Assembly (NCBI GenBank): GCA_032209605.1
Contig: JASFXZ010000015.1
Span: 806,001 to 870,000, forward strand
Origin: Mactromeris polynyma
Lineage: Eukaryota; Mollusca; Bivalvia; Venerida; Mactridae
Length of the DNA stretch: 64,000 bases
Reading direction: 5' to 3'
Shown here: one piece after another, positions 43,976-55,300 of the stretch
Position numbering within the stretch: the stretch's first letter is position 1
Layout: every line of letters starts with the position of its first letter
Position numbers and translations under genes: made by a program
Notes under the pieces: generated by a model
The model's input: the letters and a program-made list of their open reading frames with translations, nothing else
What the model was told of the DNA's origin: nothing
Databases searched by the model: none

Positions 43976-46900
43976 CATTAGCATGTAAGACGTTAATAAT
44001 GAACACAACCTTACGGATAACAGTTTTTCTTGTAGCGGTCTTGCTGAAACCGTAGCGTTCCTATTTTCTCGCACACGTTTGTTTCAGATCGTTGGGTACG
44101 TTCATTTAAGTCGCTTAATCCGTCATTATGCGACATTAACATCTATACGACCCTTGATTTAGACCGTTTATTGCCTGAATGTCAGCCAAATCATGTAGAT
44201 ACGTCTTTGTTACATTTGTATAATCATGTCTCCAATATGATAACGAGCTTTGTCAAATGATGCTTAGAACTATTGTTGGCGTTCTTTTGACGACCATGGA
44301 AAGCGACATCTTTGATCGTGTTGAAATGGAAATACTTATTCCGCCATGTTTGTTCTCGGTAAACCATTCGGCTTCAAATCTGGAGAAAATGAGTACGATT
44401 CCAGAGTGAAACGTATGTTTGCCGTGACAATATTTCGAAAGTGATTTTTCATCCACAGGATTTATATAGGAAGTTGACAGTTGCTTGAGGAAGAATCGGT
44501 TAGTATTGAATGGTCACCCGGAAACACTGCTTAGATCAACAGACCACCATGTATGTATAACAGAAATACTCCTGAAAAACATAGACGTTGTTCAGGATTT
44601 TCTTGTTTAGACAGAAAGACTAACAACATTGGCTAAACATTCGATCAAATACACTATTACCATAGCAAATTTGGAATTCTAACAATAATATTTTGCAACT
44701 TTATTTGACAATGAATTAAGGCATAGGATTAGTGAAGTTTATTTTGCTTTAAGGCATTGTTGTCAGATAGTTTAGATTGGCTAATTTATTGAAGGAAATG
44801 CAAAGTAAACAACGACATGTTTGTTGAAGACATACGGTCAATTCAGAAACCCTATGGTAACGGATAGACAGTGATTAAATAGTTTTAATGATATTAATAA
44901 CTCATGGAATATGCTGAAACAATGTATAATGACAAAAAACAAAATCTGTCATTCAACTGGTGTTGAAAAATGTCGTAGCACTAAATACAGTATATAAGGA
45001 CCTCCTGCATGACATTTAAACCAGGTTAAAACTACTTCTGAAACGTATCTTTCTGTCTTAGATATTTTTCTTTAACACGATCTATTGCAGTCCCTGATGA
45101 ACTTTTTCTCTGGATTCTGCACTCTGTACTCAGAGTGCAACAATTAGTTTACTGAATCCTACTGATGTAATGAGATATGAATATGCGATGGGGAGTACAG
45201 TGCATACCAAGTGTTTGGTAACTTCCTGCAAATCGTATTTATAATATAATATACGAGTAAATCTGATACTTATGTTGAAGAGAGGTAACACTGTTACACG
45301 CTCGTAAAACGGAGAACATGTTTCTCCTGTAGATGTATATAGTATTATATAGATATTGCAGAGAACAGGACTCTTGAATATGAAAAAACACAAGTATTGT
45401 CCCTGAATTATTCATAGCTTGTATAATATTGAAATAGTATCAAATGAAAATTTATAGGAATAAATGCATTCTTTGACAAGTGAGTTACGTTATTTTACAC
45501 ATTGAAATATTACAACGGCATTCAGGGAAATAGCTGCCTTCAAACCAACAGCGATCGTTTCCATTTCTCGGAATATGATATCATAAATCACATTGTCGTT
45601 TTGTAATGCTTAAATTTCAATTAACTAAATGTTGTAAACGTTAAAGAATTCAGAATATATAGCCATGTTTTGGAATCAATCCTAAATATGAATTAAAAGC
45701 AAATTCATGAAAGCATACATGCAAATGCACGAACACGTGGAGTAGAAAATGTCGCATACACAGCCACCCAAAACACACAAGAGAAAGGACAACATATACA
45801 TATAAGTTAACAATACGAAAGACAAAAGGAAGACAAAAGGAAGACAATGCATAATATTAAATGTATTATTTTGGATATTTTGGATATTTTGGTGTTATGT
45901 TATCATAATTCCCGACAGACAAAGACCTTATTGTTTGAAGACGGAAGAATGTACATGTGTGATATGTTATGTTGTACTATAATCTGTGTTCAGTCGGTGC
46001 CATCCTTAAACATATTGGTTTTGATACCACCATCGATCCACTGAAATTGACCCCTTCTCAAACTGTTTGGCAATTCCGTTTATGACTCTTATTGTGCTAA
46101 ACTTTCTTAACAAAGCAATAGCTTAATGAAAAGTATTTTACCAATTCGCCCTCAAAATTGTGGATAGGAGTGCCGCAAACAAACGTTTAATTAAGGATAG
46201 TTTGACGACAAGTGTTATCACAACTAGAATCATGTCAAATAATAACTAAACCATAGTGCCGTTTGTAGAACTCTAGCAATAAAGACCTTTTATGCTGTAT
46301 CGATAGTTTTATTGGGTTTCCAGTAGATGCATGGGTAGATATTATTTTAGTAGAGATATTAACTAGGAGCACATGTTGCAAGGTTTTCAGTTGTTCAAAT
46401 TGCAGCCAAGATCAGAGAATAATAACTTGTTGCCGAGACATAATTTCTTCCCTAATAAGTCTCTTAAAAAGAAATAAAACTTAAAACGGTGTTGTTTTTT
46501 CTGTCTGACAATAGCATTGCTGCAACGGACAATTTGCAAAAAATATCGTAAGCAATTTGTGAACCAATCCCAGTGTCCAGTTTGACAAATGGTGCGAAAT
46601 AATACGTAAGACAATATTGTATTGGTTCAATTACATTTCTCCCGGTAAACACGTGCGATAAGAGTAAACTGTCGTTTCTATCTCAGAATGTCATCTGAAT
46701 AATCAGAAAATGTCACAAAAGATAGATTAGTATGTAGATAACGTCATGAGAATGGTGGAAAATTTCGTCGTTAAAATATTGAATACAACTGGAGGAGCAT
46801 ATTCCATAAAACTGATGTTTGAAGCGGTATCCGGCACGGAAGAACAAAATTATTCATGTCAGTTATTTTGACCGTTCCAATGCGATACTCATACTTTCTG

Positions 46901-47451
46901 CCATTATTGACGATTGTATCGTTTTGTGTAATCATGATTTTATGTATATTTTCCCGTTGCTTATTTTTTGGGGGTTACCATGTGCCATATATGTGGTATT
47001 TTCTGCTCGGCGTCTTCATACATTGTTACAAACCAGGCTTTTTTCTATAGTTCCCTTGGGTCTGACCCATTCCAAAGCCAAATATATGGATGTCTGTCAA
47101 ATTAGAAGCAAAATCCCAATCGGAGGTACCTACGACAAATAGTCCACTGGAGTGACCTGGTGTATCTGGAGGCTCTTTGAAAAACTCTGGCCATTATTGT
47201 TCCTTGTGTCATAAATGTTTGTGGACATTTCGTGTGTGTCTTTTTAATAGTCATATTAATATAAGAAATAATAATCATGAATAATATTCATATAAGAAAT
47301 GTAATTTAGAATGCTTGATTATATACAATTTAGATATAAAAAACTGTTCTTTTACCTTTGAAAACTCCTAAAAATTGGATTTGAAGCGATTAAAGTTTTC
47401 CAAAGTGGCAAATTTTACGACGCAAATTTTCCAAATTTATTTAGTGCTTCT
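43976..47451. other. 3.5 kb without recognised gene
   Basis: Short open frames (44253-44456, 45130-45393, 45650-45847 and 46387-46614 on minus; 45847-46044 and 46819-47142 on plus) show no domain. The last overlaps another open frame and is Phe/Ile/Leu-rich. A dispersed GACCGTTCCAATGCGATACT motif lies at about 46869. No feature is supported. Confidence 0.4.
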
Positions 47452-48895
47452 TTCCCAAAATAGGCAGAAACATGCCTGCATAATATGGACATAACCGTCA
47501 ATCCACAGATAGTCTATAGACTGAATATATTAGAAATATCAACCCAGTGCAATTTATTGACGCCTGTTCTTATTATAAAAGAACTGAAATGTGCTACCAA
47601 TGCTAATACGTAGGAGCTCTGGTTTAATATTTTTTATATTCTGAAAAAGAAAATTCCATTCACAGAGCTTGACAAGCAAACGGCGACACAAGTGAAATAC
47701 ATCATGCAATTAAACCATGTTATGCTATAACCTTGTTACTGAAAGGAGCGCGATGATATTTACAAATGTACCATGAAAACTAAAATTAATGAATGAAGCG
47801 GAAGAAGACTGAAATGTTGATGACTCCCTCTGAATTTGTTTGGATTGCATACAATGTAACTTCAATAGATTTGATTCAATCAGATATGAAGGAGAACATT
47901 ATGCTGCAATCCTGCAATTTTAAATGCCAATTCATTAATTAGAATTTGTGGGAAGAGGACGTACATTCCTGAATTAGAAACTCGTCAAGTGAAACTCTGA
48001 TTATTTTGTTTAGTTGTACTTGAATATTTTGTATTAGAGACACTTATTTCAATCTTGTTTTTTTAAGTGTCCCTTTTTGGTAGGAGACATGCCCAGAGCG
48101 TCATATTATGGGGTTTACATTTCAACACTTATTCGTTTCCCAAAATAGACAGAAAAATGCCTGCAAATTATGGACATAACAGTCAATCCACAGATAGTCT
48201 ATATACTGAATATATTAGAAATATCAACCCAGTGCCATTTATTGACGCTTGTTCTTATTATAATAGAACTGAAATGTGCTACCAATGCTACTACTTAGGA
48301 GCTCTGGTTTAATATTTATTATATTCTGAAAAAGAAAATTCCATTCACAGAGCTTGACAAAAACACGGCGACACAATTGAAATACACCATACAATTATTC
48401 TATAACATTGTAACGGAAAGGAGCGCGATGATATTTACAAATGTACCATGGAAACTAAAATTGAACGTAATGAATGCAGCGGAAGGAGACTGAAATGCTG
48501 TTGACACCATCTGAATTTGTTTGGAATGCACACATTGTAACTTCAGTAGATTTGATTCAATCAGATATAATGCAGAACATTTATGAGAAATTGGGTTGAC
48601 ATTAAATGTTAGATTAGTGCTGCAATCCTGCAATTCTTTGTAGAATAATTTCAAATGCCAATTCATTAATTAGAATTTGTGGGAAGAGGACGTTCATTAT
48701 TCCTACAATAATATTAAATTAACAAAATTAGAAACTCGTCAAGTGAACGTCTGACTATTTTTTCTTGTTGTACATGAATATTTTGTATTAGAAAACACTT
48801 ATTTCAATCTTGTTTTTTTAATTGTCCCCTTTTGGTAGGATATATACCAAGAGCTACATCTTATGGGGTTTACATTTCAATACTTATTTGTTTTG
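47452..48895 (+). repeat. Direct tandem duplication, ~685-bp period
   Basis: TTTCCCAAAATAG starts copies at 47451 and 48136. Long shared blocks follow: GTCAATCCACAGATAGTCTAT, AGAAATATCAACCCAGTGC, GAACTGAAATGTGCTACC and GAGCGCGATGATATTTACAA. A third partial boundary (TTATGGGGTTTACATTTCAA) occurs near 48865. Copy 1 lacks some internal sequence, and both copies carry indels. Copy 2 keeps one open frame that copy 1 has lost. Confidence 0.85.
48067..48312 (+). CDS. Possible small exon or relic in tandem copy 2
   Basis: 81 codons. The conserved part starts at FPKIDRKMPANYGHNSQSTD and continues SLYTEYIRNINPVPFIDACS, YYNRTEMCYQCYYLGALV, then TAA at 48310-48312. It carries a Cys-x-x-x-x-x-x-Cys-x-x-Cys pattern and an NRT glycosylation motif. 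The copy 1 frame (about 47452-47620) has three internal stops at the same alignment, so at most one copy is intact. No family is recognised. The first 22 residues lie in the preceding repeat copy and may not belong. Confidence 0.25.
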   Translation: MSLFGRRHAQSVILWGLHFNTYSFPKIDRKMPANYGHNSQSTDSLYTEYIRNINPVPFIDACSYYNRTEMCYQCYYLGALV

Positions 48896-51293
48896 CAATA
48901 GCTTGCATATTACTGGATGACTTAAATAATTAAGTCGTTGTAAATTTGGTTGATGGTAAGGTAAGAGTGAGGTATAACATCTTGTAGTGTTTTGCCACTG
49001 ACCAAAGCGGACTCATAATTTCGCTAGAGCTGCCATTGATTCGGCAAAACGCATATCTATGATATCGATATTTCGGATGAGACAAATCGACTATACATCG
49101 AAATATCAAGTATCGTTTACTTAAATTCCATTTACAGACTTGCAGTTCATAAGTTCATATATTTCACTTCCATGTATGACCATCTTGTTTCCTCGCTATT
49201 GTGTGTGTCATTTTACAAAGAAAACAACATAATAATACGTAAATCATCTTCAGTTATTTAGACATAGTCTTTTGACAGCGCACAGATTCCATTTTCATTT
49301 TGGGTGCTTTTTGTCGTTTTCAGACATGTATTTATTATTCATAAGTTACGTGTTCTTGAAATACGTATCGATAATCGATCGACGGAAAATCAATGATTCA
49401 TCGATATCGTTTCTCTCGTTGACAGGTCTGATTTTGCGCATGTACGGTGTCATGTGTTCCTTTTGCCACTATAATTGTTAATATGTATGTATGTACGTGT
49501 ATGTTATATCACCTTGCAGTTTTGGGATGGCTTTTAACGTATACGTCATTTCCAGCTCGACTTTAACATTTGTTTTTTTCTCAATAAACACATATAAATA
49601 GATACATCAAGCGTTAATGTCTCAGGCGACGACACGAATTATGCATGTTTCAATTCTAACAAATAAGACGTTTAACGACATAATTGTCTTTCGAAGCACG
49701 TTGCAAATTGAAAGACGTTTGAGACATGCGGTCTTTAAATTACACCAGATTCGAACGCCTGATATGAGAGCTTATTTAAAAAACAGCGTTAAATTCATGC
49801 AGTATGCCCCATAATATGTGACATATCCTCGTAGATTTGATATATTCATTTCTTGCTGTAAGTTTCATCACTCTGTAATCACTAAAACTGGAATATTTGA
49901 CTCTGTTTTCACAATTACCAGTCTCAACGGCATATCTATTTACCTGGGCCAATATATATACTTGAACAGAGAGACAGTGAATGGAGAATCAGTTTTAGAC
50001 GTTCATTACGTGATCGCAGAATTATATCTATATTACGAGTTTTTAAGTATTAAAATGTCAAAAATGATTGATAATTCAATACATGGCTTGGAGTAACGCC
50101 TCGGAATGCTCAGTTACAAAACGTCATTTGGGTTAGAACTAGTATCAAGGATGTACCAAACCTTCTATGTATTAAACTATGTTCACAGTGTGCTCGAATG
50201 ACAGCGTCGATCTTACACATAGTTTTAAACTGACGCATTGCTTGTAATCTGGAGACACGACACGTGTTACCGGGCTTATGCCTCTTTGTATTTTGTGGGG
50301 AAGACTGAGTATTTTGTATGTGACATTTTCTGCACTACTTGAAGAATCACTGTAACGGTAGTGTAACACTTTGTATATTTGGTAGATTAGGGCAACACTG
50401 ATATTGCTGCTGAATATAATAAAAAGTATTAATGTTTGGGATCTAACGATTGCACAGAATGACGAATTCTAACCGATTCTATTCGGCTGCAATTACACGT
50501 GTGTTGTGCAAACGAGATTTAAATCATTGGTCAATTTACATTCTGAATTCGCCGTTGATTATTCTCGAAGATGTTGCTATCGTCACGAAATGCTTGTGAC
50601 AATAAAACACTCAAAGCCATCAATTCTTTTTTAGCAATTAGTTTCAGTCATTGAACCGGGAATATCATCATGCAGATAAGTCATTAGTCGAATAAATGAG
50701 GCCTATACTTGTTTACAAAAATAATAGTTTCTTAAAACTATTTTGAATGCTTCAATTCCATCAACGTATAAACATTGCTTAATACCCGATTCATTTGCAA
50801 GGGAAAAATAATATATCACCGTTTCCAGTACGGATAGAACTATCCGGCTCGAGGGTACTGTTTGAGTCACGGCATCGACTTCCTGTAGACCCAAAAGGCG
50901 ATTTGCAAACTTCCTAGCGTGAATAACCCTCTTTGTGTAGCCGCACAATCATTTATTTAACCCACACTGTCGATTCATTGCCACGTAGTGCCGTTAGTAA
51001 ATCTCGCGGAATTATCCTGTTTACATGTCACCAAGACTGACGCGCGATGTGTCAGTTGTCATGCACACTCGACTAATTAATCCTATTCAGTATCCTTACA
51101 GTCGAGGATGTATTATAATAATATTTAACCTCAAACATACTGATACTTAGAACATCTAAATTTTGGGAACTCAGTTTTGGTCATTGAGAGTATTTACAAA
51201 CAAACATCGAATTAATCAACTGTTTTAAAATAGGTTTAACATATTAATCAGTGTTAACACATCCAGTTAATTGTTTACCTACAAAACATGCTG
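48896..51293. other. 2.4 kb without recognised gene
   Basis: ORFs at 49272-49481, 49617-49814 and 49818-50096 have no recognisable domains. A dispersed TTTTGCCACTGACC motif occurs at about 48990. Nothing else is supported. Confidence 0.4.
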
Positions 51294-51295
51294 AA

Positions 51296-51354
51296 GTCGT
51301 GGCGTAATTGGTAGAGCGCTGTGCTGATGAGGGTTCGAGTCCCATACATGGCGG
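51296..51354 (+). mobile_element. Truncated tRNA-like sequence lacking the anticodon arm
   Basis: GTCGTGGCGTAATTGGTAGA with GCGC forms a good D-arm/A box, and GGGTTCGAGTCCC a good T-arm/B box. They are only about 11 bp apart (TGTGCTGATGA), so the anticodon arm and variable loop are missing. It is a tRNA pseudogene or SINE head rather than a functional tRNA. Its tail is not recognised. Confidence 0.65.
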
Positions 51355-52307
51355 GATTTTAAATTGTATTTTTGCTGAATATGTTTATGTAAGTACTCAA
51401 TGTTTTTTATGCAGGCTTATTGGTTAAAATATTTTATTTTGGGCATGGATATCATGATGGCATCTACTGAGAAACTGATGGGTATACGCGTGACGGTCGC
51501 CGCATAAAGCAATATGTTTTGAATTTTTTTATCACCATTTTTCTGTGTATTATTAATTATATAGTACAGTATCATTAATCCTCTTCGATAAAGAACTGAA
51601 AACAGAAAATAAGCTAAGGTCAAAAATAAATAAAAATACCGGATTCAAACGCGCAAATATGTGAATCTACGATCATTTACATGCACTTAACGACTACGCC
51701 AATTTTCTATACGTATCAGGTTTGTTTTTGTAATAGGTCACTATCGAAAAAAATGTTATAACTTGATATGATAATGATTATAACTCGTGGATCCCCTACA
51801 ATGGATTACACCAAATGTCCCTGCGTTTCACATTATCCTGTGCGGACTATAAACGTTTATATCTTTCAATGTTGTAAACAGTGACAAATATAGGAAGACA
51901 TAATATAATAACAGTAATAAAAAGACCTTTATGATTTAGTGCGATGCTATTTTAAGATAATAATTGAAAGGTTCCAGATGATTGTAGTATTTTTATCCTA
52001 CGACAGTGTATTCCATATGGCATCCAATACCATTACACTAATTAATCAGCACTCATCTACTGTTGTCGTGATTCTAAGAGCATTGTCTGCCTTGAACAAA
52101 CATTGCATTGTTTACGCTGCCTTTCTATCAACAAACCAGCTGATCTCCGCAATCTTTAAGTCTTTAAGCTTCATAAACTGCACTATTATCATTATCTGCA
52201 GCCAAATGTAATTCCATTAGAGTAAAATTGAATTCCAATATTGCTATACTAATGATAACATCTAACATAGCCGATGTGATAGCCGATCCCGTTTTGATTA
52301 TTCTTTC
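51355..52307. other. Sequence without recognised gene
   Basis: A 90-codon ORF at 51939-52211 has no recognised family. No repeats noted. Confidence 0.4.
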
Positions 52308-52315
52308 AAGAACAG

Positions 52316-52558
52316 GGGCCTTATTCACTAACATTATAAGACAGAAACTTAGACTTATACTTTAAATGTTCTTCATACTCATACGTTGTTATAACAATAT
52401 AGACTTTGATCAAACTTGGCCGAGTTGTAAAGTGGGTAATAAATATTCTGACAAAAAATACATTTCAATTCGTTTCAATGAAAAGGAAAGGCTGATAAAT
52501 TTAACTTCTTGCAAATTTTAAGTCTAAATCTGATTTTCAGTATATGTGAATAAGGTCG
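52316..52558. mobile_element. 243-bp hAT-like MITE
   Basis: The ends GGGCCTTATTCAC and, complemented from the right, CGACCTTATTCAC share CCTTATTCAC. An inner inverted match follows (AGACAGAAACTTAGACTTA versus ATCAGATTTAGACTTA). AAGAACAG (52308-52315) and AAGAATAG (52559-52566) form an 8-bp target duplication with one mismatch, which suggests hAT. The left CAGGGGCC would also fit a hAT end, leaving a few bases of boundary ambiguity. Confidence 0.75.
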
Positions 52559-52566
52559 AAGAATAG

Positions 52567-53109
52567 TACGTACCAACTGTTTACAATATTATGTATCATG
52601 AGAATTTTCTTTTTTCGGCGCAGTCGTAATTGTGCTCGCTTTTGGTACAGGAGTCACAGCGGAGCGAAATCCAATCAAATCTAAGTTACATTTCGAAGCA
52701 GGTTTTGGACAGCGGAACTTCGTATGTAAACTGGACGCTGATTTGATAAAATCTGCACGTTGTACCGTCTGGACTGGGAATGATTTCGTACTTCCAAAAT
52801 TATGGTTTAAGTTATCATTATCGTAGTTTTATGTACTTTATACAGAGCAATAAAACAACGTTATGTTTATCAGACAAAGCCAACAGTCATTAATATGTTT
52901 TCTATACTTGTATAGTCAAACGAGGACTATGGGATAAACCTTGTCTAACCATTTACGCCTTCGTCGATTCGAAGGTTTTAATATTGTTTGACATAGTTTA
53001 AAGAAGACACGCCCAGTTACTATTTATTATACCTCGTGCCTTGTCTTTAAATTCGACACGAGATAAATCCGTAAATATCGTTTTTAATGAAGACCTTCTA
53101 GTGCAATAT
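52567..53109. other. Sequence without recognised gene
   Basis: The 64-codon ORF at 52632-52826 has mixed composition but no recognised domain or copy. Confidence 0.4.
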
Positions 53110-53111
53110 CT

Positions 53112-53285
53112 TGAAAAAAGATGGCCGGTAAATTGACCGAAATTCAGTGTATTTCGGTAATTAACGTACCCTTTACCGAAAGGTTAACCAATCCGCGTCA
53201 AGGTTGATTACAAACGTTCAGTTGAAGAGAAATTGCCTAGCAAAACCATCTTAGTACGGCTGCGCCGAAAAAACTTAATACCTAA
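53112..53285. mobile_element. MITE with CGGCGCA termini, copy 2 (internally deleted)
   Basis: ATATCTTGAAAAAAGATGG, AACGTACCCTTTACCGAAAG, GTTAACCAATCCGCGTCAAG, GTTGAAGAGAAATTGCC and TGCGCCGAAAA match the 42995-43270 element in order. About 100 bp of the interior is missing. Confidence 0.7.
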
Positions 53286-54060
53286 GTTGTGATGTTATGG
53301 ACATCTCTGAAAGGCCAATGAACAATGTCACAATGGTCCTGTAGTTGTGTTCCATAGTTTTGATGTACATTTATTTACGCGCATTAATAAATTATGTTAC
53401 ACATGTAATAAACTATTTCTACCACGTTATTATGTTTGAATATATTAATCAGTTCGAATGAATGAACGGTACCAGAATTTTAATAAGTGTGTGTATCTAT
53501 ATATTGATTCTATTAACACGTGTTCTTGCAACAACTCAAAATCTTAACTAATAAAACTGCAGTACAGTTCCTTTGCTACTTTCTATTTGCGCTGATCATC
53601 TTTTTTAAAAGATATTTCTGTTCTAAATTAGATTCTTAAATAAAGTTATGGGTAATATATATATGTATTCAAACACCAAACGTTTAAATACGCTGATCAT
53701 CGAATTTGCCCTAGAAAACGTAAACATACGTAGAGCTGCGAGGACCATATTCACAAGTCAATGGGAGGGGCACACACAAATAATATATTGCTAAATTGGC
53801 AAATCGATACATGCCATGCGGGGCATAAATGAACCACGATAATGGTGCATTTGTTACAAAATAAGTACATAAGTAGTACCATATACATTGTATTAACAAT
53901 TTGCCGTATTGTATGATAAGAATAGTCTTATATTAGTAAGTGACTAATGTACACTGCACACGTTTAGACTTTAACTTCAGTAAAATCACATTTCTAACAA
54001 AATTAACACCTTTATCATTTGCGAATTAATATTGAGTGCCACTTTAAAGATATGCGTATC
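53286..54060. other. AT-rich sequence without recognised gene
   Basis: Nothing supported. Confidence 0.4.
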
Positions 54061-54125
54061 TCCGCATACGACGGATTAACCCGGGCAAGTCAATGAATGT
54101 GAAGGACTACACAGTCGGTCGCAGG

Positions 54126-54160
54126 TATATAAACGGCGTACGCCGAATACATCAAACGGA
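54126..54160 (+). promoter_or_regulatory. Candidate TATA-type core promoter
   Basis: TATATAAA at 54126-54133 lies in a locally less AT-rich context. It is followed directly by a perfect 12-bp palindrome CGGCGTACGCCG (54134-54145) and, about 28-30 bp downstream of the TATA box, ATCAAAC (about 54151), a plausible initiator. Upstream is an imperfect hairpin TATGCG-TATCTC-CGCATA at about 54052-54069. The first downstream ATG (about 54219) opens only seven codons before a stop, so a coding sequence, if any, must lie in a later exon. It is a prediction from spacing alone. Confidence 0.35.
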
Positions 54161-55194
54161 GAGACACATCTTAGAGGCGGAAATAAACTACAGAACAAGC
54201 AATAAACCCGCTTTTTAATGTTCGTCATGAATAGAAAATAATTTGCAGTATATCCTTCAGGAAAATAATTCTCACTTTATATGCACAAATAAAATATTCT
54301 ATGAGTGATGTAAATACAACGCAGTAGATAATTTGAATTGTAATTAAATTTAACTGCAACCTTTATTCACGAGAACTTCTATAATTAAAGCGTCTGATTA
54401 GTGTAGTGTAGAAATCGATAGGCGTATTTTAATTTACATCGTCATTGAGATTGATACAGACATGTTACTGAAAATATAGAAACAAACTCGTAAAGCACAG
54501 TGCATCAAATTGCTTTACCAATATACGTTATCTCGGAAATGTGCATTTAGAGTCTGATTTCCAGTACTTGCAAGACAATATTGGTCTTCTCCGGGCTGCT
54601 ATAAATATTAAATTCCCCCAAACAATAATATACAGTTAATATCGTGATCGAGTCGAGGAGAAAACAATGACAAAATACATTATCTCTACTGAAGTTCAAT
54701 GGATCATATAATAACCGTTTGTACCATCCACGGAAATTGTTTTAGCGATTCCAGATTTGATATTTTCACTCTGCCATAATATGCAATCCACATAACCCAG
54801 CAAATATGGACCACACAAAGCACATCATAAGACACAGTCATCAGAAACCAATACACAATACTGAAGTGGGATTTCCGAGCAAGTATCGCCATCAAAAGGT
54901 ATGCAGCAAGCAGAGATAAAAGATGTTAGTAGGTCTGACGAGAACCCAACCTAAATAAACAGCATTTGTTGAAAAAACGAACATTGTTTATAGTAATAAT
55001 GTATTAACAACTTCGTTGCATAAGCTCTCAACACCTTGTAAGATCTCAAAGGAATCAATGAATAAAAATAAACAATGAAGTCGAGAAGGTTAGGTCACAT
55101 ATAAAGGGCAAAAACCACCCTGGAAGCGCAAGGTAAAAGAGAATAAGTTGCTACAGCGAATGCCACATTGCACATGGGGGAAAAAGAACTTTAA
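54161..55194. other. Sequence without recognised gene
   Basis: Nothing beyond the promoter candidate upstream. Confidence 0.4.
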
Positions 55195-55300
55195 CATACA
55201 GCTAAAACACAAACAGAAATAATAACCATACAGCGACTTACAGCCTTGGAATTGTCAGTAAAATAATAGGGTTTTAAATCGATTTAAAAGCTAGCTAACA
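55195..55300 (+). repeat. Isolated fragment of the low-copy unit family
   Basis: ACAGAAATAATAACCATACA, TTACAGCCTTGGAATTGTCA and GGTTTTAAATCGATTTAAAA with GCTAGCTAA match 6237-6325. It shows that part of the unit is dispersed outside the array. Confidence 0.65.

Noticed and set aside
46819..47142. 107-codon ORF with membrane-like stretch
   Set aside because: Another open frame overlaps it, it is T-rich, and it starts close to a dispersed repeat motif.
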